From Treponema sp. (GTDB taxonomy: Bacteria; Spirochaetota; Spirochaetia; Treponematales; Treponemataceae): a stretch of DNA of 5,516 bases. Positions 1 through 5,516 of this stretch are shown here, piece after piece. The DNA lies in the NCBI GenBank assembly GCA_024699205.1, contig JAILQA010000423.1:1-5516 (forward strand), given 5' to 3'. Every line of letters starts with the position of its first letter. The first letter of the stretch is position 1. The translations under genes were made by a program, and so were the position numbers. The notes under the pieces are model-generated. The model was not told the DNA's origin, did no database searches, and saw only the letters and a list, made by a program, of their open reading frames with translations.

Positions 1-1
1 T

Positions 2-88
2 ATCATGCTGCTTTTCTTCAGTATGATTTCACAAGGTATTGCATATTTCGTTTCTCTCGCACGAGAAATTATGTTCCGATTGAACTGA
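2..88 (+). CDS. C-terminal fragment of a membrane protein, possibly YIP1-like
   Basis: This is the 3' end of a gene that begins before the window; 28 codons remain, followed by TGA at 86-88. The tail is hydrophobic, then ends in a short amphipathic basic stretch (AREIMFRLN), as expected for the last membrane helix of an integral membrane protein and its cytoplasmic end. The stop lies 16 nt before the next start, so it is probably the upstream member of the same operon. From general knowledge of loci with a DUF5696 gene next to two sugar permeases, a YIP1-family membrane protein is a common neighbour and would fit. The fragment is too short to prove that, and another permease is possible. The reading frame is favoured over the other open frame here by its hydrophobicity and by the stop placed just ahead of the next Shine-Dalgarno sequence. 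Confidence 0.6.
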   Translation: MMLLFFSMISQGIAYFVSLAREIMFRLN

Positions 89-90
89 TG

Positions 91-96
91 GGAGGT
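91..96 (+). promoter_or_regulatory. Ribosome binding site of the DUF5696-like gene
   Basis: GGAGGT lies 8 nt before the ATG at 105, a near-ideal Shine-Dalgarno sequence and spacing. It selects this start over the in-frame ATG at 123 (Met7), which has no comparable site. It begins 2 nt after the upstream stop codon, consistent with translational coupling. Confidence 0.85.
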
Positions 97-104
97 AGAA
101 ACGA

Positions 105-2843
105 ATGAAAAAAGACAAAGAAATGAAAGACAACTTGAACGAAACTGCTTCAACTGAGCCAAAAACTAAGGCTCCAAAGAAAGCAAAAGTTAAAACCTCA
201 AAGAAAAAGTCAAAAATGCCGGAAGGTTATATTGGAAGACCAAAACCAATGCGTACAAAAACCTTTGAATTCCATAAACCTACAGCAAAATTCTATATTG
301 GCTTAGTTTTCTTCCTGCTTCTTGCTGGATTTATAACATATCTTGCAATCAGACTTATAAATGTAAGTAAAATTACAGATGCCTTTATTAAAGCTTATCA
401 GTTTGATGCAGATAATACCCCTGAAACCTTTACTATCGAAAATGATAAGTTAAAGATGGTAATGGATACACGTACTACACAGTTTACTATTCTTCAAAAA
501 GATACAGAGCACGTATGGTATTCAAATCCGCCAGAGTTGCAGAATGATCCGATTGCATTGACAAAAGAAAAGAACAACATGATGTCGACTCTTTTAGTTG
601 GATATTCTACAGAAAATGGTGTAAGTAATACTTATGATACTTATACATACAGTATTAAACGTGACTTCTTTGAAGTAGATAAAAAGAATAATGTAATTTC
701 TGTAAATTATACTGCCAGTACAATGGAACGCGAGTATAAATATCCACTCGCAATTTATGCAGAAGAGTTTGAAGAATATCTTGAACAGCTTTCTACTGGA
801 GATCAGAACGTACTTACCCGCCGTTGCTATCGCGAAATCGATATCGACAGATTAAAGCCTTCTGATAACAAGGAAGAACTTCTTCGTAAATATCCTGGAT
901 TGGAAGACGATAATTTGTATCTTATTTTCGATCCTTTAAATCAGTATCTCAAAGAGCAGTGTGAATCAATTTTTGCAAAAATTGATTATTCTGATGAAGA
1001 TTACTTGAGACATCATGAATTGTATCAGGAAAAATCTGAAAAATCAGAACCGGCTTTCAATATTACTGTAAATTATAAGCTTGACGGTAATAAACTTATT
1101 GTTGATATTCCGTTCGATGATATTCTTTATAAACATGCATATCCTCTCGTTCAGCTTTCTGTACTTCCTTATTTTGGAGCAGCTGGCCTTGAAGATGAAG
1201 GCTTTATGTTTGTTCCGGAAGGTGGCGGAAGTATAATAAACTTTAATAATGGAAAAACACGCCAGAACGGTTACTATGCCGATGTTTACGGTTGGGACTG
1301 GGCATCTGACAGAAAGGCTGTTATTAAAGAAACTCGTGTTGCTTATCCTGTATTCGGTGAGTCTTTTGGTGATTCAAGCTTTATTGCAATTATGGAAAAC
1401 GGCTCTGAATATGCCGGAGTTACTGCCGAAATCAGTGGAAAACTTGGAAGCTATAACTATGTTCGCGCAGATTACAAAATGATTCACGGCGAACAGTTTG
1501 AAGTTTCACAGAGAAACACAAGTGCACAGTATGCTTATGAAGCAAATCTTCCTGAAGGTGAACGAATAACTCAGGTATATGCCTTTGTTAATTCTCCTTC
1601 ATATGTTGATATGGCAAAGGAATACAGAAACTATCTTTTTGGAAATCAAAAGAAAGTTGCAAACAAGGAAACACCTCTTGCTGTTGAAATTGTAGGTGCT
1701 GTTGATAAGGTTCAGCAGGTTCTTGGTATGCCAAAGAATAAACCATATAAACTTACTTCTTATACAGACGCTGGTAAGATTATCAATCAGATTGAAGATC
1801 TGGGAATCAGCAATGTAAGATATAAGTTGTCTGGATTTATCAACGGTGGTATCAGACAGAAGATGCTTAAAAAGGTAAAATATATTAAAGCTCTTGGTGG
1901 AAAAAATCACTTTAATAAGATGCTTGATTCTGTTGAAGAAACTTCTGCAAAAGTTTATCTTGATGCTTCAACCCAGTTCTCTTATCGCTCAACTTTGAAT
2001 GATGGTTTCTTCAGATACAGAGACCCGGCTCGTTTTGCCAGCGATGAAGTTTGTGAATTACAGGAATATTCTCCTGTTTGGTATGGTAAACTTGATTCAA
2101 TGGATTCTTATTATCTGCTTAGACCTTATAATATAGATCGTGCAGCAGATGTACTTGCTAAAGAAGCACTTGGAAATAATCTTGCAGGTATTTCTTACCG
2201 TGAAAATGGCTATCAGCTTTCTGCAGATTACAATGATTCTGTAGGAAAAACAACAAGCCGAGCAAAAGCCCGCGAACAGCAGGTTGCAAGAATGAAGGAA
2301 GCAAAAGATAATGGTCTTTCTGTAATGATAAATGCAGGAAATGCTTACGCTGTAAAAGATGCAGATATTATTACTAATCTTACAATGCATGGAAACAGCT
2401 ATGCAATTATTGACCGTCATATCCCTTTCTATGAAATTGCTCTTCACGGTTACAAAGATTATACAGGTTCCCCAGTGAATCTCGGATATGAAAATGATCA
2501 GATTATTCTGGAATCTGCTGAATGTGGAGCTGGTTTATACTTTGTATTTATGAATGAAAAAGAAAAGGCTTTACAGGAAACAAGTTATACTGAATATTAT
2601 GCAGCCTGCTTTGATACCTGGAAAGACAAATTAAACGATATTTATAAGCGCTATGATAAAGAACTTGGTGTTATAAAGAACAGCCTGATTGTAGATCACG
2701 CTTTTATTTCAGATGATGTTACTGTTACAACTTATGACAATGGTTATAAGGTATATGTAAATTTTGGTTATGTTGATTGTAACGTTGTACCTGGATTAAA
2801 GATTCCTGCACGTCAGTATAAAGTTCAGAAGGTGGAGGACTAA
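105..2843 (+). CDS. Membrane-anchored DUF5696-family protein, putative carbohydrate-active
   Basis: A 912-residue protein of unproven function. Residues 1-60 are Lys-rich and probably cytoplasmic. One membrane helix spans about 63-86, and the rest should be extracytoplasmic. Residues about 105-520 look beta-rich, with a Gly-rich motif at 369-376 (FVPEGGGS) and a Tyr-Gly-Trp-Asp motif at 395-398. Residues about 525-800 look like alternating strands and helices, possibly a TIM barrel, with acidic residues at apparent strand ends (Asp620, Glu700, Asp708, Asp711, Asp770). A C-terminal beta-domain follows at about 862-910 (YDNGYKVYVNFG, then a VPGLKIPA stretch). I recognise this layout as DUF5696, which occurs beside CUT1 sugar transporters. 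The sandwich-barrel-sandwich order recalls several glycoside hydrolase families, so a role in cleaving or binding glycans before import is inferred, not shown. The first permease starts 1 nt downstream, so the two are co-translated. It could also be a non-catalytic accessory protein. Confidence 0.8.
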   Translation: MKKDKEMKDNLNETASTEPKTKAPKKAKVKTSKKKSKMPEGYIGRPKPMRTKTFEFHKPTAKFYIGLVFFLLLAGFITYLAIRLINVSKITDAFIKAYQFDADNTPETFTIENDKLKMVMDTRTTQFTILQKDTEHVWYSNPPELQNDPIALTKEKNNMMSTLLVGYSTENGVSNTYDTYTYSIKRDFFEVDKKNNVISVNYTASTMEREYKYPLAIYAEEFEEYLEQLSTGDQNVLTRRCYREIDIDRLKPSDNKEELLRKYPGLEDDNLYLIFDPLNQYLKEQCESIFAKIDYSDEDYLRHHELYQEKSEKSEPAFNITVNYKLDGNKLIVDIPFDDILYKHAYPLVQLSVLPYFGAAGLEDEGFMFVPEGGGSIINFNNGKTRQNGYYADVYGWDWASDRKAVIKETRVAYPVFGESFGDSSFIAIMENGSEYAGVTAEISGKLGSYNYVRADYKMIHGEQFEVSQRNTSAQYAYEANLPEGERITQVYAFVNSPSYVDMAKEYRNYLFGNQKKVANKETPLAVEIVGAVDKVQQVLGMPKNKPYKLTSYTDAGKIINQIEDLGISNVRYKLSGFINGGIRQKMLKKVKYIKALGGKNHFNKMLDSVEETSAKVYLDASTQFSYRSTLNDGFFRYRDPARFASDEVCELQEYSPVWYGKLDSMDSYYLLRPYNIDRAADVLAKEALGNNLAGISYRENGYQLSADYNDSVGKTTSRAKAREQQVARMKEAKDNGLSVMINAGNAYAVKDADIITNLTMHGNSYAIIDRHIPFYEIALHGYKDYTGSPVNLGYENDQIILESAECGAGLYFVFMNEKEKALQETSYTEYYAACFDTWKDKLNDIYKRYDKELGVIKNSLIVDHAFISDDVTVTTYDNGYKVYVNFGYVDCNVVPGLKIPARQYKVQKVED
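2834..2838 (+). promoter_or_regulatory. Ribosome binding site of the first permease
   Basis: GGAGG lies inside the last codons of the preceding gene, 6 nt before the ATG at 2845. The upstream stop (2841-2843) falls between the site and the start, the usual arrangement for translational coupling. Confidence 0.8.
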
Positions 2844-2844
2844 T

Positions 2845-3783
2845 ATGCCGCAGTTAAAAAATAAGCTTAGCTTTAAAAGGAAGGTAGGTCTTACAGGACG
2901 TAGAGCCGTATATGGATATATATTTATTCTTCCATTTATCATTGGTTTTATTGTATTCATGATTAGACCTCTTGCTCAGTCTTTGCACATGAGCTTTAGT
3001 GAAGTTGTAATTTCAAATCAGGGATTTAAATTAAACTGGAATGATTATGCAAACTATAAAAGAGCCTTGACAGTTGACCCGGAATTCAACCGAATGCTGG
3101 TAAACTCAATTACAACAATGATTTATCGTTCAATTGCTACTATAGTTTTCAGTTTCTTTGTTGCCTTGCTTTTGAATCAGACATTCAAGGGAAGAACTTT
3201 GGCTCGTTCCATCTTCTTCCTTGCTGTAATTCTTTCTTCTGGTGTTTTAGTTGGCTTGGAATATAGCAATACTTTGATGGCTCAGTTGAAGGAAACAATC
3301 GAAGAGGCAGGTAATTCAAATACAATTACTATGGTTCTTGAAAATATTCTTGTTTCCAATACGGGGGGTGTAAACGGAGTAAGTGGTAAGGTATTCAAAA
3401 CTTTGTTTGAAATTATTGATTCCATTTATGATGTTGCCATGGCATCTGGTATTCAGATTATAATTTTCTTGTCTGGTTTGCAGAATATTTCACCTAGTAT
3501 GTACGAAGCTGCTCAGATGGAAGGTTGTACATCATGGGAAAGCCTTTGGAAAATTACAGTTCCAATGGTAAGTCCTTTGATGCTCGTATGTTGGATTTAC
3601 ACAATCGTTGACTTCTTTATGAAGACAGACAATCAGATTATGCAGAAAATCAATGATCAGATGGTTATTCAGTTGAACTACGGTTATTCTTCTGCATTGG
3701 CATGGATTTACTTTGTTGTTTGTATGTTGCTGATAGGTCTGTCTTCACTTATTATTTCTAAGGTGGTATATAACTATGACTAA
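2845..3783 (+). CDS. Sugar ABC transporter permease (MalF/LplB-like)
   Basis: A 312-residue inner-membrane subunit of a CUT1-type carbohydrate importer, of the binding-protein-dependent permease superfamily. It pairs with the next gene product to form the channel. Probable membrane helices lie at about 21-41, 92-112, 122-138, 197-213, 244-258 and 283-306. The cytoplasmic EAA loop, which docks the ATPase, is clear at 221-240: EAA, then EGC, then a Pro at 240, with Cys228 where the family consensus usually has Ala. The basic N-terminus followed by the YIFILPFIIGF helix is typical of MalF/LplB/UgpA-type subunits. The loop between helices 3 and 4 (about 140-195) is long and polar and may face the periplasm. 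Length is normal for the family. It starts 1 nt after the DUF5696-like gene and overlaps the second permease by 8 nt. The substrate cannot be read from the sequence; a sugar or oligosaccharide is likely. Confidence 0.93.
   Translation: MPQLKNKLSFKRKVGLTGRRAVYGYIFILPFIIGFIVFMIRPLAQSLHMSFSEVVISNQGFKLNWNDYANYKRALTVDPEFNRMLVNSITTMIYRSIATIVFSFFVALLLNQTFKGRTLARSIFFLAVILSSGVLVGLEYSNTLMAQLKETIEEAGNSNTITMVLENILVSNTGGVNGVSGKVFKTLFEIIDSIYDVAMASGIQIIIFLSGLQNISPSMYEAAQMEGCTSWESLWKITVPMVSPLMLVCWIYTIVDFFMKTDNQIMQKINDQMVIQLNYGYSSALAWIYFVVCMLLIGLSSLIISKVVYNYD
3760..3766 (+). promoter_or_regulatory. Ribosome binding site of the second permease
   Basis: AAGGTGG lies within the end of the first permease gene, 9 nt before the ATG at 3776. 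It supports a start that overlaps the previous gene by 8 nt. Confidence 0.65.
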
Positions 3784-4774
3784 AAAGGATAAGAAAGAAA
3801 AAACAGTAGTTGCAGAAAAAAGATCTTTCTGGGAGCGTAATGAAGCTTCTGGTGGCATTCTTTTGACTGAAACTGCAAAAAAATATGCAATTGATATTTT
3901 CCGTGGTATTCTGCTTTTTGGTATGTGCTTTATGATTATTCAGCCAATTCTGAATAAGTTTTCTTTTAGCTTTATGGCAGAAAAAGACTTGTATGATACA
4001 ACTATTATCGTTCTTCCAAAGCACTTTTCTTTAAGCAACTGGAAAATTGCAATTTCTCTGCTGGATTACAAACATTCTCTTTTCAATACAATTTGGGTTT
4101 CTATTTTGGTTTCTGTTATTGAAGTTTTTGTATGTAGTCTTGTAGGTTATGGTTTTTCACGATTCCATTTCCCATTAAAGAGATTCTGGTTCTTCTGCGT
4201 TGTTTTAATCATTGTTATTCCTCCGCAGACAATTTCAACCTCTCTCTTCCTCCATTTCCGATACTTTAATTTCTTTGGAAAACAGTTGAACCTTCGTGGT
4301 TCTATGGTTCCATATCTGTTAATGTGTCTTGGATGTATGGGACTTAAAAATGGTTTGTATATCTTTATGATTCGCCAGTTCTTCCTGGGCTTCCCATTTG
4401 AACTGGAAGAAGCTGCTTATGTTGATGGATGTGGTCCTTTTGCTACATTCTTCAAAATTATGATTCCTGGTGCAAAGCCAATTTTAACTTCTTGCTTCCT
4501 CTTTTCTTTTGTATGGCAGTGGACTGACAGTTTCTATACGGAGTTGTTCTTAGGAAAAATTAAGCTGCTTTCAACACAGATTTCAGGTCTTGTAGAAAGA
4601 TTTGGACAGTATCTTTCAGCCATTAATGGTGGTTCTGTAGTTGCTCCAGTTGCATATTCAAATGCAATTCTTTCTACAGGTGTTCTTTTGATGATTATTC
4701 CTGTAATCATCCTTTACATCTTCTGTCAGAATCTCTTTGTAGAAAGTCTGGCTTCTACTGGTGTAAAGATGTAA
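3776..4774 (+). CDS. Carbohydrate ABC transporter permease (MalG/YtcP-like)
   Basis: A 332-residue inner-membrane permease, the partner of the preceding gene product in a CUT1-type importer. A charged N-terminal tail of about 35 residues precedes helix 1 at about 40-60. Further helices are likely at about 106-126, 137-157, 177-199, 237-252 and 296-320. The EAA loop is well conserved at 212-235 (EAAYVDG, then Cys219, ending in Pro231 and Pro235), giving the ATPase contact. The C-terminal SLASTGVKM ending resembles the GxVKG-type tail of MalG-like subunits. It is slightly longer than usual because of the N-terminal tail. The start overlaps the previous gene by 8 nt, so the two channel subunits are probably made in equal amounts by coupled translation. 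A hairpin follows 22 nt after the stop. The transported substrate is unknown. Confidence 0.94.
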   Translation: MTKKDKKEKTVVAEKRSFWERNEASGGILLTETAKKYAIDIFRGILLFGMCFMIIQPILNKFSFSFMAEKDLYDTTIIVLPKHFSLSNWKIAISLLDYKHSLFNTIWVSILVSVIEVFVCSLVGYGFSRFHFPLKRFWFFCVVLIIVIPPQTISTSLFLHFRYFNFFGKQLNLRGSMVPYLLMCLGCMGLKNGLYIFMIRQFFLGFPFELEEAAYVDGCGPFATFFKIMIPGAKPILTSCFLFSFVWQWTDSFYTELFLGKIKLLSTQISGLVERFGQYLSAINGGSVVAPVAYSNAILSTGVLLMIIPVIILYIFCQNLFVESLASTGVKM

Positions 4775-4796
4775 TCTTTTATAAAACTGTTTGTTT

Positions 4797-4834
4797 AATG
4801 TGCGGTGTCTGATCAGGCTCCGCACATTTGCTTT
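4797..4834 (+). terminator. Probable intrinsic terminator or attenuator after the permeases
   Basis: A perfect 9-bp stem pairs AATGTGCGG (4797-4805) with CCGCACATT (4820-4828). The 14-nt interior contains CTGATCAG, which can extend the stem by 4 bp past one T-T mismatch. The stem runs into a modest T-rich tract (TTTGCTTT, 4827-4834). The tract is short and interrupted, so termination may be partial, letting some transcripts continue into the binding-protein gene. Confidence 0.7.
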
Positions 4835-4850
4835 AAATGGCGGTGAAAAA

Positions 4851-4890
4851 AACACTAATAAAAAAATTCCGTTTTTTTATTACTTGTGTT
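4851..4890. repeat. AT-rich inverted repeat upstream of the binding-protein gene
   Basis: TAATAAAAAAA (4856-4866) and TTTTTTTATTA (4872-4882) are a perfect 11-bp inverted repeat around a 5-nt centre (TTCCG). Outer arms AACAC (4851-4855) and GTGTT (4886-4890) also pair, past a 3-nt bulge (CTT, 4883-4885). It covers the place where the -35 region of the downstream promoter would be. It could be an operator, a second weak terminator working on either strand, or simply A/T tracts acting as an upstream element. Confidence 0.6.
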
Positions 4891-4895
4891 ATAAT
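4887..4895 (+). promoter_or_regulatory. Extended -10 promoter for the solute-binding protein gene
   Basis: TGTTATAAT is an exact TGN-TATAAT extended -10 element, with TATAAT at 4890-4895. It predicts a transcript start near 4902 and a leader of about 43 nt. No good -35 box is seen: the 17-nt spacing places TTCCGT (4867-4872) there, matching only the first two bases of TTGACA. An extended -10 with A/T tracts upstream can work without one. A separate promoter fits the usual need for more binding protein than permease. Confidence 0.65.
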
Positions 4896-4931
4896 TAATA
4901 ATTATATAAATAATCATTAAACAAAGCGATT

Positions 4932-4937
4932 AGGAGG
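4932..4937 (+). promoter_or_regulatory. Ribosome binding site of the solute-binding protein gene
   Basis: AGGAGG, the full core Shine-Dalgarno sequence, lies 7 nt before the ATG at 4945. It fixes the start and predicts strong translation. Confidence 0.88.
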
Positions 4938-4944
4938 CGAAAAA

Positions 4945-5516
4945 ATGATTAAAGGAACATGGAAAAAGGTTCTGCTTATTGGTTTTGTAGTTTTGATGGC
5001 AACATCAACAGTATCTGCTGCAAAAAAGAAGAAGAAGGATGATCCTTATAAAAAGATTCAGCCACAGAAAAACCCAGATACAAAGAAAAAGTGGGATTTC
5101 AAAGGCATGCAAATCATAATTGGTGACTGGTGGTCAGATGCTTCTGCGCCAGCTAACTCTAAAGCTCAGGAAGATGAAAGAGCTTGGAGACAGTGGACTT
5201 GTGATACTTACAATGTAAAAATCACACAGGATGCTGTATCTGGATGGGGTTCAAACCCACAGTTTGTTTCTAACTTCTGTATTACTGGTGGAGATGAAAA
5301 CTATGTTTTCATTATTGATGGTCGTTCTGCACTTACTGGCATAAGAGCTAACTTGTTCACAGACCTGTCTACAATCAAATCTGTAAATTTCAAGGATGCA
5401 TCCAAATATGATCAGGGATGTGTATTACGCTTACAGAAAGGTGATTCATTCTACTGCTTCAACTGGGGTAAACCAGAACCAAGAAACGGTATGTTCTTTA
5501 ACAAGAGAATCCTTCA
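4945..5516 (+). CDS. Extracellular solute-binding protein of the ABC importer (partial, N-terminal part)
   Basis: The first 190 codons of a gene that continues past the window edge. Residues 1-25 form a signal peptide: basic MIKGTWKK, a hydrophobic core at 9-19, then TSTVSA with a likely signal-peptidase-I cut after Ala25. There is no lipobox cysteine, so the protein should be free in a periplasm, not lipid-anchored. After the cut comes a Lys-rich linker (five Lys at 27-31, more to about 49), and the folded domain begins near residue 50 with a strand (MQIIIGDWW). Aromatic residues are frequent, as in sugar-binding proteins. Its position after two CUT1 permeases makes it the substrate-binding subunit of that importer; the N-terminal half alone does not define the family. 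It has its own promoter and strong ribosome binding site. The usual full length for such proteins is about 420-560 residues, so more than half is missing here. Confidence 0.85.
   Translation, partial: MIKGTWKKVLLIGFVVLMATSTVSAAKKKKKDDPYKKIQPQKNPDTKKKWDFKGMQIIIGDWWSDASAPANSKAQEDERAWRQWTCDTYNVKITQDAVSGWGSNPQFVSNFCITGGDENYVFIIDGRSALTGIRANLFTDLSTIKSVNFKDASKYDQGCVLRLQKGDSFYCFNWGKPEPRNGMFFNKRIL

Noticed and set aside
1..108. Alternative frame 1 reading through to the TGA at 106-108
   Set aside because: It is open, but its product is mixed polar with no membrane pattern and it would run through the Shine-Dalgarno sequence of the next gene. The hydrophobic frame ending at 88 is the better choice.
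1249..1482. 77-codon open frame on the + strand inside the large gene
   Set aside because: It lies wholly within the DUF5696-like gene in another frame, has no convincing ribosome binding site, and its product resembles no family.
1599..2447. Two reverse-strand open frames (1599-1910 and 2097-2447)
   Set aside because: They are antisense to the large gene. Their Ile/Phe/Cys/Ser-rich products are typical of reading AT-rich coding DNA backwards.
3758..4024. Reverse-strand open frame across the permease junction
   Set aside because: It is antisense to two well-supported permease genes and shows no protein-like features.
4658..4855. Reverse-strand open frame over the end of the second permease and the hairpin
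   Set aside because: It overlaps the conserved permease C-terminus and the terminator stem. The product is basic and low in complexity, with no recognised motif.
4775..4944. Riboswitch or small RNA in the intergenic gap
   Set aside because: Apart from the hairpin, the inverted repeats and the promoter, the gap is simple AT-rich sequence. The predicted leader after the start site is only about 43 nt, too short for a known riboswitch.

Overview
The window holds one co-directional (+ strand) carbohydrate-uptake locus from an AT-rich bacterium. In order it contains the last 28 codons of a membrane protein, a 912-residue membrane-anchored protein that I place in the DUF5696 family, two MalF/MalG-type ABC permeases, and the first 190 codons of an extracytoplasmic solute-binding protein that runs off the right edge. 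No RNA gene, insertion sequence, CRISPR array or origin is visible.

Organism: base composition is low in G+C, and every start has a good Shine-Dalgarno sequence. The binding protein has a signal-peptidase-I type signal peptide with no lipobox cysteine. Monoderm Firmicutes normally anchor such proteins as lipoproteins, so this points to a diderm with a periplasm. Together with the gene content, a Treponema-like spirochaete is my best guess. This is inference, and a clostridial source is not excluded.

Layout: positions 1-88 are the 3' end of a hydrophobic protein. The large gene at 105-2843 follows after 16 nt, the first permease (2845-3783) after 1 nt, and the second permease (3776-4774) overlaps the first by 8 nt. 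These four reading frames therefore look like one translationally coupled operon. The 170-nt gap at 4775-4944 holds a GC-rich hairpin that probably ends or attenuates the upstream transcript. It also holds an AT-rich inverted repeat and an extended -10 promoter, so the binding protein is probably made from its own, more abundant transcript.

How the genes work together: the binding protein captures a sugar or oligosaccharide, and the two permeases form the heterodimeric channel. No ATPase gene is present, so the ATPase is probably a shared MsmK/UgpC-type subunit encoded elsewhere. The large protein has one N-terminal membrane helix and a long extracytoplasmic part that looks like a beta-sandwich followed by an alpha/beta (possibly TIM-barrel) region. 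It may process or bind the glycan before uptake. Its biochemical role is the main open question in this window.
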